This document shows, piece after piece, positions 1 through 8,573 of a stretch of 64,000 bases of DNA (its first letter is position 1; every line of letters starts with the position of its first letter). The position numbers and the translations under genes are program-made. A model generated the notes under the pieces. It had not been told where the DNA came from. It did not search any database and was given only the letters and a program-made list of their open reading frames with translations. This DNA is from Marinilabiliaceae bacterium ANBcel2 (GTDB lineage: Bacteria; Bacteroidota; Bacteroidia; Bacteroidales; Marinilabiliaceae), in the NCBI GenBank assembly GCA_029688995.1, contig JARULA010000002.1:434001-498000 (forward strand). The letters run 5' to 3'.

Positions 1-669
1 TGCTGAATTTTCATGTTCAAATAGTATTGCACAGTAGCTATCTACCCCTGTTTTAGCCATACGCGCAACAGCTTCTGTTTTGGTTGGCATTCCTAAAAGT
101 AACTGACTTAAATAAATGGGATATATTCCTATATCTAATAAGGAGCTTCCACCTAAATTTTTATTAAAGATGCGACTGTTAGGATTAAACTCGGCTTTAA
201 AGCCAAAGTCTGCATGCAGTGAAATAATTTCTCCTGCATAGTTATCCCTTATCAGCTCTATTAACTTCTCTGTTGCAGGTATAAATCTTGTCCACATACC
301 CTCCATTAAAAAAAGATTTTTTGATACTGCTTTCTTTTGCATCTTTTTTACCTCTTGTGCATTCATGCCCATAGGTTTTTCGCATAACACCGATTTGTTA
401 TTGTCTAAACAGAGCATTGTGTTGCTGTAGTGAAAGGTGTGTGGAGTTGCTATGTAAACAACATCTATTTCGGGGTCTTCTGTCAGTTCTTTATATGATC
501 CAAAATATTTTACTGCTTTATGTTTCTCTTTAAAAGTTTTTGCTTTTGATTCAGTTCTTGATGCAACACCATGTAACTCGGCTTTTTTTGATAGTTTTAA
601 ATCCTGGGCAAATTTGTCTGCAATATTTCCCAGTCCGATTATCCCCCATTTTATCTTTTTTTGTTGCAT
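1..669 (-). CDS. Gfo/Idh/MocA-family NAD(P)-dependent oxidoreductase (partial)
   Basis: The 223 visible residues run from an ATG at 669 to the window edge, so the C-terminus is missing. The N-terminus reads MQQKKIKWGIIGLGNIADKF, a Rossmann fold with the GxGxxA dinucleotide-binding motif. Further on come the family motif CEKPMG (the conserved lysine of the EKP motif) and a stretch with LGGSSLLDIGIYPI, typical of dihydrodiol- or glucose-fructose oxidoreductase-like members. These enzymes oxidise or reduce sugars and related polyols with NAD(P). The substrate cannot be told from sequence. No signal peptide is seen, so it is probably cytosolic. It lies 36 bp upstream of porQ on the same strand, but the two are functionally unrelated. 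Confidence 0.85.
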   Translation of the reverse strand, partial: MQQKKIKWGIIGLGNIADKFAQDLKLSKKAELHGVASRTESKAKTFKEKHKAVKYFGSYKELTEDPEIDVVYIATPHTFHYSNTMLCLDNNKSVLCEKPMGMNAQEVKKMQKKAVSKNLFLMEGMWTRFIPATEKLIELIRDNYAGEIISLHADFGFKAEFNPNSRIFNKNLGGSSLLDIGIYPIYLSQLLLGMPTKTEAVARMAKTGVDSYCAILFEHENSA

Positions 670-704
670 TATATAAACGGTTTTTAATTTAAAAAAATGA
701 TACT

Positions 705-1712
705 TTACCAATCTGCAAGTCTTGTTGTAACAGTAAAATGGTTTGATGAACCACCTAAATGGTAGTGAGATGATCCATAAGAGAAATTGAATTTATCTAC
801 TTTAAATCCTAGTCCCCAGGAAAAGCCAACTGTTGATGTTTTTGATTCAATTTTTAGCTCTTGTCGTCTTTTAGGATTTACACCTGCTGCTATATAAAAA
901 TTTTCTGAAGGTAAAAATTCAACTCCTATTGTTGTATGTCTTAGTATATTTTGTGCAAATGAGTTTGAGTCATCATTGTTTTGCGATTGATTTAATGAGT
1001 AGTTTAAAGAACCATGTATTAGATTTTGTGCAGTTAAAGATAATCTAAATGGTGCATGGCGTGGTTTGTGTGTAACTCCTATTTGCAGGTCGGGCTTTAT
1101 TGCTCCCTCATGTGACTCATCGTATGCTGTAATTTGATATCCAAAATTTCTAAGGGCAATACCATATGAAGTTAAACTGTTTTCACTGTTGTAGATAACT
1201 CCTAAATCTGCTGCTAAGCCCCAGGAGTTATATCTCTCTATTTTACTGTATAGCGGTTTAAATGAGATCCCTGCTTTAACTCTTTCGTGCAATTGCATAC
1301 TATAGGTTAACTGTAAAATTGTTTCTCCTGCCGAGAAAGTGCCCGTCTCGGTTCCAAACTGATCTCTTCCATCAAAGTTGCCATAGTTTAAATGGTAAAG
1401 ACCTATTGCAAATTGGCCGTTACCGGGTGTATTAAAAGCATATCCTGCATATCCGTAGTTAATTCCGGCAAGATATGGAACAAATCCCACAGTGATATTT
1501 TTTAAAAGGGACGAGTCAAGAGTGGCAGGATTGTGTTGAAGCATACTTAAGTCTGTTGCTTTTAATGCTGTCTGATTTCCTCCCAGAGCGGTTAATCTTG
1601 CTGAATGGGTTATTTGCAGGGCAGAGAAAAGAGTCTCACCTCCTTTTTGAGAGTAAATGGAGGTGAAATTCAATAGAATGATAGTTGTTATATATACTAT
1701 TTTTTTTATCAA
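705..1712 (-). CDS. porQ: Type IX secretion system protein PorQ
   Basis: This is a 335-residue protein with an N-terminal signal peptide (residues 1 to about 21, ending in SIYSQ). The mature start GGETLFSALQITHSARLTALGG and the following QHNPATLDS segment are characteristic of PorQ, a relative of the outer-membrane PorV/FadL-type beta-barrels. The rest alternates short beta-strands ending in aromatic residues, as expected for an outer-membrane barrel. In Porphyromonas and Flavobacterium relatives PorQ is associated with the type IX secretion machinery with PorU, PorV and PorZ. It stands alone here; gldD, gldE and a sorting-domain cargo pseudogene elsewhere in the window support the presence of the system. 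The family is clear; the exact role in this organism is inferred. Confidence 0.85.
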   Translation of the reverse strand: MIKKIVYITTIILLNFTSIYSQKGGETLFSALQITHSARLTALGGNQTALKATDLSMLQHNPATLDSSLLKNITVGFVPYLAGINYGYAGYAFNTPGNGQFAIGLYHLNYGNFDGRDQFGTETGTFSAGETILQLTYSMQLHERVKAGISFKPLYSKIERYNSWGLAADLGVIYNSENSLTSYGIALRNFGYQITAYDESHEGAIKPDLQIGVTHKPRHAPFRLSLTAQNLIHGSLNYSLNQSQNNDDSNSFAQNILRHTTIGVEFLPSENFYIAAGVNPKRRQELKIESKTSTVGFSWGLGFKVDKFNFSYGSSHYHLGGSSNHFTVTTRLADW

Positions 1713-1802
1713 GTTTTAAACAGATAATTAATAGATGAACAAAATTAGTTTTTCTTTTTATATTTATATAAAATTAGAGAGAATCATTATTTTTTGATTT
1801 AT

Positions 1803-2198
1803 ATGGAGCAATTAACACTTTCAACCCCTGCACTTTTATTTTCTGCAATATCTTTAATTATGCTTGCCTATACCAATAGGTTTTTAGCTTATGCTGCGCT
1901 GGTTCGTTCATTACATGAAAAGTTTAAAGATAATCCCGATAAGAAAACATATGAGCAGATAAAAAATATGCGTAAAAGGCTTGTTTTAACACGACTTATG
2001 CAGATAACGGGAATTTCGAGCCTGTTATTATGTGTTGTATGTATGTTTCTCATTTATATAAAATGGACTCTTTTTGCTGCAATAGTTTTTGCTGTTGCTC
2101 TGCTGTTTCTTATCTTTTCTTTGGGTGTTTCAATAAGGGAGATATTAATTTCGGTTAAGGCCCTAAATTGGCATCTTAGCGATATGGAGGAGTATTAA
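1803..2198 (+). CDS. DUF2721 membrane protein
   Basis: This is a 131-residue protein from the ATG at 1803; an in-frame TTG nine bases upstream is a less likely start. It has an N-terminal hydrophobic segment containing PALLFSAISLIMLAYTNRFL, a basic cytoplasmic loop (residues about 38-62), and two hydrophobic segments near residues 65-85 and 90-110, ending in a conserved DMEE-like tail. This matches the DUF2721 family, which has no known function. It is convergent with hisB, with only two bases between the stop codons, so it is not part of the his operon. Confidence 0.75.
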   Translation: MEQLTLSTPALLFSAISLIMLAYTNRFLAYAALVRSLHEKFKDNPDKKTYEQIKNMRKRLVLTRLMQITGISSLLLCVVCMFLIYIKWTLFAAIVFAVALLFLIFSLGVSIREILISVKALNWHLSDMEEY

Positions 2199-2200
2199 AA

Positions 2201-3328
2201 TTATAATACTCCTTTTGTGCTGGGAAGTTGATCATTTAATATATCCCGGTTAACAGCTGCTTTTATTGTTCTGGCAAAGGCTTTAAAGATTCCTTCTATT
2301 TTATGGTGCTCATTGTCCCCTTCAGCTTTTATATTAAGATTGCTTAACGATGTGTCGCTAAAGCTTTTGAAAAAGTGTGATACCATCTCGGTTGGCATAT
2401 CTCCTACCATCTCTCTTTTAAAAGTAACATCCCATACAAGCCAGGGTCTTCCCCCAAAATCTAAAGCTATTTGGGCAAGGACATCATCCATTGGTAGCGA
2501 GAATCCATATCTCTCTATTCCTCTTTTATCTCCCAATGCTTTTTTGAATGCTTCGCCTAAGGCCAGACCGGTATCTTCGATTGTGTGGTGCTCATCTACA
2601 TGAAGATCTCCGTTTACTTTTATAGTTAAATCGCACCCAGAATGCCGGCCTATCTGCTCAAGCATGTGATCAAAAAAGTTTAGTCCGGTACTTATATTGC
2701 ATTTGCCTGTTCCGTCCAGATCTAAATAGATTGAGATGTCTGTTTCGCCTGTGGTTCTTTTTACAGCTGCACTGCGTTCACCTTTAAAAAGTGTGGCTGC
2801 TATTGTATCCCAGCTGTTTGTTATAATTTTACATATATCTTCAAGCTGCTTCTCTTTAACCTCTTTTTCTCCTTTTTGAGAATCTTTATAATAGATTGCT
2901 TTGCAACCCATATTTTTGGCCAGTTCTATATCGGTAATTCTATCACCTATTACAAAGGACTCTTTTAAATTGTAGTTATCTTTAAAATATTCCTGTAACA
3001 TACCTGTATTAGGTTTTCTACAGGGAGAGTTATCATTAGGGAATGAGTTGTCGATATAAATTTTGGAAAATTTTATCCCTTCTCCTTCAAAAACTTCCAT
3101 CATTTTGTTATGCGGCAGTAAAAAATCTTCTTCCGGAAATGATTCTGTTCCCAGTCCGTCCTGATTTGATATCATTATCAGCTCAAAATCAAGTTTTGAA
3201 TTGATTAGATAGAGATTTCTTATTACTCCCGGGCAAAAGGATAGTTTTTCAAGAGTATCAACTTGTTGATCACTAACCGGTTCTTTTATTAATGTGCCGT
3301 CTCGATCAATAAAAAGTAGTTTTTTCAT
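2201..3328 (-). CDS. hisB: Bifunctional histidinol-phosphatase / imidazoleglycerol-phosphate dehydratase HisB
   Basis: The 375-residue fusion catalyses steps 7 and 9 of histidine synthesis. Residues 1 to about 165 form a HAD phosphatase with the DxDGT motif (Asp8, Asp10) and a Cys-rich zinc-loop region around CRKPNTG. Residues about 185-375 form the imidazoleglycerol-phosphate dehydratase, with the paired metal-binding motifs [10 protein letters not shown] and DNEHHKIEG that carry the manganese histidines. The length matches the bifunctional enzymes of enterobacteria and Bacteroidota. It is the last gene of the hisG-D-C-B operon, four bases after hisC. hisH, hisA, hisF and hisI are not in the window. 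Confidence 0.96.
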   Translation of the reverse strand: MKKLLFIDRDGTLIKEPVSDQQVDTLEKLSFCPGVIRNLYLINSKLDFELIMISNQDGLGTESFPEEDFLLPHNKMMEVFEGEGIKFSKIYIDNSFPNDNSPCRKPNTGMLQEYFKDNYNLKESFVIGDRITDIELAKNMGCKAIYYKDSQKGEKEVKEKQLEDICKIITNSWDTIAATLFKGERSAAVKRTTGETDISIYLDLDGTGKCNISTGLNFFDHMLEQIGRHSGCDLTIKVNGDLHVDEHHTIEDTGLALGEAFKKALGDKRGIERYGFSLPMDDVLAQIALDFGGRPWLVWDVTFKREMVGDMPTEMVSHFFKSFSDTSLSNLNIKAEGDNEHHKIEGIFKAFARTIKAAVNRDILNDQLPSTKGVL

Positions 3329-3332
3329 TATT

Positions 3333-4373
3333 TTACAAGTTGTAATTTGTTAGTGCTATCAATAGTCTCTTGTTTTCATCAGGAGTGCCTACTGTGATTC
3401 TTAAACATCCTTCACACAAAGTTACATTAGAGCGATCACGCACTATTATTTTTTCTTGTGTAAGATAGCTATAAATATCTTTGGGCTTAATGCAGTTAAC
3501 CAGCAGAAAGTTTGCTTCAGATGGATATATTTTTGTTATAAAAGGCAGTTTAATAAGTTCGTTTGATAACTTTTCGCGTTCTTGCAAAAGTATATCTATC
3601 CATTTTGTAACATTTTTTGAATTGGTCTTTATCATCTCTATTGCAGTCTGTTGAGTTAAACTGTTTATATTATAGGGATACTTTATTTTATTAAGCGTAT
3701 CTATAATTTTTTTATTTGCAAAGGCCATGCCTAGTCGGATTCCTGCAACACCCCAGGCTTTAGAAAATGTTTGTAGGATTATTAAATTGGGGAATTCATT
3801 TAATTTGGATATTAAGGATTTTCCTGGAGCAAAATCTATATATGCTTCATCTACAACTACAATCCCGTTAAATTTAGTGAGTAATTCTTTTATTTTTTCA
3901 AATTGCAGACAATTACCTGTGGGATTATTTGGTGAGCAGAGCCATACTATTTTTGTTTGGCTGTTTGCAGCCTTAAGAACAGCTTTTGTATCAAGACTAA
4001 AATCTGGCTTTAAAGAAACATTTTTAACCTCAATATTGTTTGTTCCTGCAGCTACCTGATACATTCCATAGGTAGGATCAATTGAGATAACATTTTCTTT
4101 GGCAGGTTCGCAAAATGCTCTAAATATAAGGTCAATAGCCTCATCTGAACCATTTCCCAAAAATATAGACTCTTCGTTAACACCTTTAAGTGAAGATATT
4201 CTGTTTTTTAAAATCCTTTGACGTGGATCGGGATATCTGTTTAATGGATTATTGAAAGGGTTTTCATTGGCATCGAGAAAGATTCCTTCGCTACCTGTAT
4301 ATTCATCTCTTGCCGATGAGTAAGGTTTAAGATTTTTTATGCATGGTCTTATAAGTTCGTCTATGGATCTCAT
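3333..4373 (-). CDS. hisC: Histidinol-phosphate aminotransferase HisC
   Basis: This 346-residue, fold-type I PLP enzyme converts imidazole-acetol phosphate to histidinol phosphate with glutamate as amino donor. Visible signatures are [11 protein letters not shown] near residue 75, CSPNNPTGN near residue 150, the VDEAY(I)DF motif, and the PLP lysine in TFSKAWG (Lys205). The conserved C-terminal arginine segment CLRITVGTP is present. It lies 40 bases after hisD and directly before hisB, so it belongs to the attenuator-controlled operon. Its place among his genes argues against the related aromatic aminotransferases. Confidence 0.95.
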   Translation of the reverse strand: MRSIDELIRPCIKNLKPYSSARDEYTGSEGIFLDANENPFNNPLNRYPDPRQRILKNRISSLKGVNEESIFLGNGSDEAIDLIFRAFCEPAKENVISIDPTYGMYQVAAGTNNIEVKNVSLKPDFSLDTKAVLKAANSQTKIVWLCSPNNPTGNCLQFEKIKELLTKFNGIVVVDEAYIDFAPGKSLISKLNEFPNLIILQTFSKAWGVAGIRLGMAFANKKIIDTLNKIKYPYNINSLTQQTAIEMIKTNSKNVTKWIDILLQEREKLSNELIKLPFITKIYPSEANFLLVNCIKPKDIYSYLTQEKIIVRDRSNVTLCEGCLRITVGTPDENKRLLIALTNYNL

Positions 4374-4413
4374 ATTTTTTTAGTTATAATTTGAGATAAT
4401 AAGCAAGCATAAA

Positions 4414-5691
4414 TTAGCTTTTAAGTCGTACTGAAACAGCATTTTTATGTGCTTCAAGCATTTCAGACTCTGCCATAATTTTAATAGCAGGGCCTAAGCT
4501 TTGCAATCCCTCTTTTGTTATTTTTTGAAATGTTATTTTTTTAATATAGCTGTCGATATTTACACCTGAATAGGTTTTGGCATAACCGTAAGTTGGCAAT
4601 GTATGGTTAGTTCCCGAAGCATAATCTCCTGCACTTTCGGGAGTGTAGTGGCCAATAAAGACCGATCCTGCATTGATCACTTTGTCTGCAATCTCTTCCG
4701 CTTCATTTGATAAGAGTATTAAATGTTCAGGGGCATAATAGTTTGATGCTGCTATTATATCATCCATGCTTTTCATTAACAGGGCCTTGCTCTCCTTTAA
4801 AGCTTCTCTTGTCTCTTTCTCTCTTGGAAGTGCAGAAACCTGCTTTTCAAGTTCTGCCATAGATTCGTTAAGAACCTCTTTACTGTTTGTTAAAAGTATA
4901 ACCTGACTGCCGACTCCGTGCTCTGCTTGTGATAAAAGGTCTGCTGCTACAAAAGCAGGGTTTGCGCTGTTATCTGCTATAACTAAGACCTCGGATGGAC
5001 CTGCAGGCAGGTCAATTGCGGTGTTGTCCAGACTAACAAGTTGTTTTGCTGCAGTTACATATTTGTTTCCAGGTCCAAAAATTTTGTAAACTTTTGGAAC
5101 TGTTTCTGTACCGTATGCCATTGCTGCTACTGCTTGAATACCTCCGATTTTATATATTTTTTTTACGCCCGCTATGTCTGCAGCATATAGGATGGCTGGA
5201 TTTATTTTGCCATTACTATTGGGAGGTGAGCATAGAATAATTTCTTTACAGCCTGCAATTTGTGCGGGGATGGCAAGCATTAGTGTTGTTGAAAATAGTG
5301 GTGCTGTTCCTCCAGGAATATATAGTCCCACCTTTTCAATTGGCACACTTTTTTGCCAACAGATAATCCCTGTTTCAATATTCACTTTTTTTACCGGATA
5401 CAACTGCTCTGCATGAAATTTTTTGATATTTGCTGCTGCACGGTTAATGGCATTTTTTAGCTCAATACTTATTTGTGACTCCGCCTCTTTTATCTCTTTT
5501 TTTGAAACGGCTATTGATTTTCCCGAATAATGGTCAAATTTTTCGGTATACTTATTTATGGCACTGTCTCCCTCTTTTTTTATCTCATTTAAGATCTCTG
5601 AGGCAGAATCAAACAGGTTGCCATAATCAACTTCGGGTCTTATAAGTATTTTAGCAAGCTCTTTTTGTTCTGGATAAGAGAATATCTCCAT
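4414..5691 (-). CDS. hisD: Histidinol dehydrogenase HisD
   Basis: This 425-residue protein is full length for the family. It carries out the last two NAD-dependent steps, histidinol to histidine, using a bound zinc. Diagnostic segments are GLYIPGGTAPLFST, IDLPAGPSEVLVIAD, DLLSQAEHG (zinc-ligand region) and YAPEHLILL with the catalytic Glu-His pair, followed by the SVFIGHYTPESAGDY segment. It starts 13 bases after the hisG stop and is followed 40 bases later by hisC. Confidence 0.97.
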   Translation of the reverse strand: MEIFSYPEQKELAKILIRPEVDYGNLFDSASEILNEIKKEGDSAINKYTEKFDHYSGKSIAVSKKEIKEAESQISIELKNAINRAAANIKKFHAEQLYPVKKVNIETGIICWQKSVPIEKVGLYIPGGTAPLFSTTLMLAIPAQIAGCKEIILCSPPNSNGKINPAILYAADIAGVKKIYKIGGIQAVAAMAYGTETVPKVYKIFGPGNKYVTAAKQLVSLDNTAIDLPAGPSEVLVIADNSANPAFVAADLLSQAEHGVGSQVILLTNSKEVLNESMAELEKQVSALPREKETREALKESKALLMKSMDDIIAASNYYAPEHLILLSNEAEEIADKVINAGSVFIGHYTPESAGDYASGTNHTLPTYGYAKTYSGVNIDSYIKKITFQKITKEGLQSLGPAIKIMAESEMLEAHKNAVSVRLKS

Positions 5692-5704
5692 TGTATAACT
5701 GTTA

Positions 5705-6565
5705 TTAAAGGATCATTTTTTCTATTGGTATTATTAATATTCCCTCAGCACCGTTTGCTTTTAACTGATCGATTACATCCCAAAATTTGGTTTCATTAAT
5801 TACCGAGTGGACAGAGCTCCATCCCTCTTCTGCTAATGGCAGAACGGTTGGGCTTTTCATTCCGGGCAGTATACTAACAATCTCCTTAATGTTTTCATTT
5901 GGAGCATTGAGCAAAATGTATTTGTTAGAATTTGATGCTTCAACAGCATTAAAACGGAAAAGCATTTGGTCAATTAGTTCCTGCTTCTCTTTTGACAAGT
6001 TTTTGTTTGCAACTAAAAGAGCTTCGGACTTCATTACAACTTCAACCTCTTTTAAGCTATTTGCAACAAGAGTACTACCTGAGCTTACAATGTCAAAAAT
6101 TGCGTCAGCAATGCCAATGCCTGGAGCTATTTCCACAGAGCCTGCAATTTCGTGGATATCGGCATTTATCTTCTTTTCATTAAAAAATCTTTTTAAGATT
6201 ACCGGGTATGAGGTTGCTACTTTTTTTCCTTCAAACCAGCTCAAATCTTTATACTCTTCTGATTTGGGTATTGCTAAAGATAATCTGCATTTGCTAAAAC
6301 CAAGACGCTTAATGATGTTTAGCTCATACTCTTTTTCTGCATATTCATTTTCCCCAACAACTCCTAAATCAGAGACTCCGTCTGCAACTGTTTGCGGGAT
6401 ATCATCATCTCTTAAAAATAGAGCTTCTGCTGGAAATTTTTCTGACTTCGCTACCAGTCTGCCCTGCCCAATATTAAATTTTATTCCCGACTCCTTCATT
6501 AGCTTAATACTATCATCATGAAGACGTCCTTTTTTTTGAAGTGCAATTCTTAATTTTGTATCCAT
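5705..6565 (-). CDS. hisG: ATP phosphoribosyltransferase HisG (long form)
   Basis: This 286-residue enzyme condenses ATP and PRPP in the committed step of histidine synthesis. The length and the C-terminal domain (about residues 210-286, with ILPGMKSPTVLPLAEEGWSSVHSV) identify the long, self-sufficient HisG with an ACT-like regulatory domain that binds histidine. The short HisZ-dependent form lacks this domain. N-terminal features are LRIALQKKGRLHDDS and LGVVGENEY; the PRPP loop lies near ADAIFDIVSSGSTL. It is the first structural gene of the operon and lies directly downstream of the leader attenuator, so it should be controlled both by feedback and by attenuation. Confidence 0.97.
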   Translation of the reverse strand: MDTKLRIALQKKGRLHDDSIKLMKESGIKFNIGQGRLVAKSEKFPAEALFLRDDDIPQTVADGVSDLGVVGENEYAEKEYELNIIKRLGFSKCRLSLAIPKSEEYKDLSWFEGKKVATSYPVILKRFFNEKKINADIHEIAGSVEIAPGIGIADAIFDIVSSGSTLVANSLKEVEVVMKSEALLVANKNLSKEKQELIDQMLFRFNAVEASNSNKYILLNAPNENIKEIVSILPGMKSPTVLPLAEEGWSSVHSVINETKFWDVIDQLKANGAEGILIIPIEKMIL

Positions 6566-6592
6566 TTTAATTATCTTTTTGTTATTTCAATC

Positions 6593-6626
6593 AAAAAAAA
6601 AGGCTTACCACGTGGGGAAGCCTTTT
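6593..6626 (-). terminator. Attenuator terminator of the his operon
   Basis: Read on the minus strand, a stem with perfect 7-bp arms AAGGCTT/AAGCCTT, extended by flanking A-T pairs and an inner GG/CC pair, is followed at once by nine T residues. It ends 28 bases before the hisG start codon. This is an intrinsic terminator placed in the leader, before the structural genes, as expected for transcription attenuation. Confidence 0.9.
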
Positions 6627-6690
6627 GTAATATTATAAGCACAATAAGCCCGCCCCTTAATTAAAGGAGATGATTATGAGCTTTATTGTG
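6614..6690 (-). promoter_or_regulatory. Competing leader RNA stems (regions 1, 2, 3) of the his attenuator
   Basis: On the RNA, region 1 (complement of 6680-6690, inside the leader peptide over a His codon) can pair with region 2 (complement of 6640-6649): CACAATAAAGC against GCTTATTGTG, with one bulged A. Region 2 and its 5' side (complement of 6647-6657, GGGGCGGGCTT) can instead pair with the 5' arm of the terminator (complement of 6614-6624, AAGGCTTCCCC), with eight Watson-Crick pairs, one G-U and two mismatches. The two structures are mutually exclusive. Stalling at His codons would block region 1 and favour the antiterminator. Pairing was found by eye, without energy calculation. Confidence 0.75.
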
Positions 6691-6708
6691 GTTTAATAAT
6701 AGTGACAT
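6661..6708 (-). CDS. hisL: his operon leader peptide
   Basis: A 15-codon reading frame from an ATG at 6708 encodes MSLLLNHNKAHNHLL and then TAA. Three of its last nine residues are histidine (CAC, CAT, CAT), placed so that a ribosome stalled on them would cover region 1 of the downstream stem. It begins about 23 bases after the predicted transcription start and ends before the terminator that precedes hisG. No Shine-Dalgarno sequence is obvious, which is usual in Bacteroidota. Its role as a sensor of charged histidine tRNA is inferred from this layout, which matches the classical hisL arrangement. Confidence 0.82.
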   Translation of the reverse strand: MSLLLNHNKAHNHLL

Positions 6709-6737
6709 TGTTTAATTAACTCTTTTATTTTGAAATA

Positions 6738-6768
6738 CAAAACTATAACTTTTTACTTTTGCAACAAA
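6738..6768 (-). promoter_or_regulatory. Bacteroides-type sigma-ABfr promoter of the his operon
   Basis: The minus strand has TTTG (6765-6768), exactly 19 bases, then TAGTTTTG (6738-6745). This fits the Bacteroidota housekeeping consensus TTTG-N19-TAnnTTTG at every defined position. Transcription would start near 6731, about 23 bases before the leader peptide. Confidence 0.8.
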
Positions 6769-6823
6769 ATTTTGAGGGTTGAATACTACTCTTTCATGTG
6801 TCTAAAATTTGTTATTCAATTGC

Positions 6824-6888
6824 CACATGGAACTCGCCAATCATAGTCATCCCCCTGTGTGAGAACTCTTTCTCATGGCTCGTTTCAT
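6824..6888. repeat. Imperfect palindromic element, copy A
   Basis: A 65-bp element begins CACATGGAACTCGCCA and ends TGGCTCGTTTCAT, giving imperfect inverted arms. It closely resembles a 63-bp element at 27066-27128 in both arms and in an internal AGTCAT. The right arm lies inside the 3' end of the first hemerythrin gene. It looks like a REP-type or other small dispersed palindrome; only two copies were found here. Confidence 0.55.
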
Positions 6889-7263
6889 CCCCTTATAACG
6901 CATATCTTCTGTTAAAATATGGTTATGGATCCACTCTTTAATAAAGTTGGTTACCTCAAGTGATAAGAGTAATTTGCCTGATGTGAATTTTTTGTGAAAA
7001 TCTTCAGCTTTTTCTATAAATGCCTGATGCTCTTTGCGATGATTGTCCAATCCCGGAAATCCTACTGCCTGCATATGTTTTTCTTCTGTTGCAAAATGCT
7101 CTTTTGCATAAAGCAGTAATTTCTCTATCATACGAGCCATATTTTCATCCGACTCCCTGTTTCTTAAACCTTCGTAGAAATTATTTAGAGTTGAAAATAA
7201 CTGTTGATGTTGTTTATCTATATGTGGAACATCAACGCTATATCTCTCTTCCCATTTAATCAT
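6847..7263 (-). CDS. Bacteriohemerythrin
   Basis: This 138-residue, single-domain protein has the complete diiron ligand set in order: His in DKQHQQLF, His and Glu in HFATEEKHM, two His in HRKEHQAF, and His plus Asp in HNHILTEDMRY. Proteins of this family bind O2 or sense it or NO in microaerophiles and anaerobes. It is cytosolic, with no signal peptide. The basic tail (KGMKRAMRKSSHTGG) is absent from the neighbouring paralogue and is largely encoded by a palindromic repeat that overlaps the gene end. A second hemerythrin lies 45 bases upstream on the same strand, so the two are probably co-transcribed after a duplication. Confidence 0.9.
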   Translation of the reverse strand: MIKWEERYSVDVPHIDKQHQQLFSTLNNFYEGLRNRESDENMARMIEKLLLYAKEHFATEEKHMQAVGFPGLDNHRKEHQAFIEKAEDFHKKFTSGKLLLSLEVTNFIKEWIHNHILTEDMRYKGMKRAMRKSSHTGG

Positions 7264-7308
7264 TTTTATTGCTTTTTTATTTTAGTTCTACTTTAATAAG
7301 CTGCATAT

Positions 7309-7707
7309 TTATTTTTTGTTTTCATAAAACGCTGCGTATTGTTGATCAGTTCCTTTGATATGATTAATAAGCCAGTTTTTAAGAAAGTTCGTCACCTCAA
7401 GAGATAAAATTAGTTTTTCCGATTTTATTTTGCTGTAAAACTCTTCAATTCTTGAGATATAGTAACTGTGCTTTTCTTTATGAGATTCTATGTCGGGATA
7501 ATTGATTGAAGTCATAAATTGCTCTTCATTAGAAAAGTGATACCTGGTATAATCGAGCATTGCTACAACCAACTCTTCAAGTTTCTCTTTCGGCTTTCCA
7601 TCCATTAAACCCTGATAGAAATCGTTAAGAATAGAAATCCATTTTTGATGCTCTTTGTCAAGTTGTTCATTTTTTACCGATAGATCGGGAGTCCATTTAA
7701 TTAACAT
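7309..7707 (-). CDS. Bacteriohemerythrin paralogue
   Basis: This 132-residue hemerythrin has the ligand residues conserved: His in DKEHQKWI, His and Glu in HFSNEEQF, two His in HKEKHSYY, and His and Asp in LINHIKGTDQQY. It aligns with the downstream copy over nearly its whole length, starting MLIKWTPDLS against MIKWEERYS. A tandem duplication followed by divergence is the likely origin. Probable role: O2 binding or protection from oxygen in a mainly anaerobic cell. No regulator is adjacent. Confidence 0.9.
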   Translation of the reverse strand: MLIKWTPDLSVKNEQLDKEHQKWISILNDFYQGLMDGKPKEKLEELVVAMLDYTRYHFSNEEQFMTSINYPDIESHKEKHSYYISRIEEFYSKIKSEKLILSLEVTNFLKNWLINHIKGTDQQYAAFYENKK

Positions 7708-7841
7708 AGCATTCTGTTTTAGTAAAATTGTTTTTTTTAACTTTAACGTAAATGTGTTCTATAATGTTTAATCTACGTCAATATTTTGATGTTTGTATAT
7801 AAAATATTTCTATTATTGCACTCTTTCTAAAAGTTTAATAT

Positions 7842-8573
7842 ATGAGTTTTTTACGTTTTATCCCCAATCTGCTAACATTAACTAACCTTTTTTTAGGTGT
7901 TGTTGCGATATATTTTGCTTTAAATGGTCGTCCCGATTTGTCGGCCTGGGCTATTGTTGTTGCTGCTGTTTTTGACTTCTCTGATGGGTTTGCAGCCCGA
8001 TTGTTTAATGCATATAGTGATATAGGTAAAGATCTTGATTCGCTGGCCGATTTGATAAGTTTTGGGTTGGCTCCTACAGCTGTTTACTCTTCAATTATTT
8101 TTTACGGTTTGACAGGAAGCTGGAGTGGAGATTTTTTTGAGTTATCAACCATTTATAAAATTTTTATGTTATCTCCTGTTATTCTTACTCTTTTTTCGGC
8201 ACTTCGCTTAGCTAAATTTAATAATGATGAGAGACAGAGTGAGAATTTTATAGGCTTAACAACTACTTCTTCGGGTATGTTTGCTGCTTCGTTTGGTTAT
8301 CTTGCATATAACTATTTTGAGAGTGGCACTTTTATTTTTTCTCCATTTTTTATTATTGGTTTAGTTCTTATCTTTTCTGCGCTTATTGTTAGTGAGTTGC
8401 CTATGTTTTCACTTAAATTTAAAAATTTGGATTTTAAAGAGAATTTAAGTCGTTATATTATTATTGCTATTTCACTTGTTTCACTTATATTTTTTAGTGT
8501 TGGTGCGTTTGCTTTGATAATACCTGTTTATATTTTTTACTCATCTTTAGTTGCGTTAATATGCCGAAGGTAA
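7842..8573 (+). CDS. pssA: CDP-diacylglycerol-serine O-phosphatidyltransferase
   Basis: This 243-residue integral membrane enzyme makes phosphatidylserine, the precursor of phosphatidylethanolamine. The CDP-alcohol phosphotransferase signature DG(x2)AR(x8)G(x3)D(x3)D is complete in the segment from SDGFAARLF to DLDSLADLISFG (near residues 48-75). About six to eight hydrophobic helices are visible. The first helix, FLRFIPNLLTLTNLFLG, is typical of the subclass II PssA of Gram-positives and Bacteroidota. It converges with the PagL-like gene; the two stop codons are directly adjacent with no terminator between them. Confidence 0.9.
   Translation: MSFLRFIPNLLTLTNLFLGVVAIYFALNGRPDLSAWAIVVAAVFDFSDGFAARLFNAYSDIGKDLDSLADLISFGLAPTAVYSSIIFYGLTGSWSGDFFELSTIYKIFMLSPVILTLFSALRLAKFNNDERQSENFIGLTTTSSGMFAASFGYLAYNYFESGTFIFSPFFIIGLVLIFSALIVSELPMFSLKFKNLDFKENLSRYIIIAISLVSLIFFSVGAFALIIPVYIFYSSLVALICRR

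Noticed and set aside
5787-6521. Long plus-strand ORF of 244 codons opposite hisG
   Set aside because: hisG is a clear, conserved gene in the operon; the opposite frame has no motif or start context and reads as low-complexity sequence.
6661-6700. Plus-strand AAAGGAG followed by an ATG and a six-codon ORF
   Set aside because: It is the complement of the his leader peptide and its stems; a Shine-Dalgarno-like run is weak evidence in this phylum and no gene follows on that strand.
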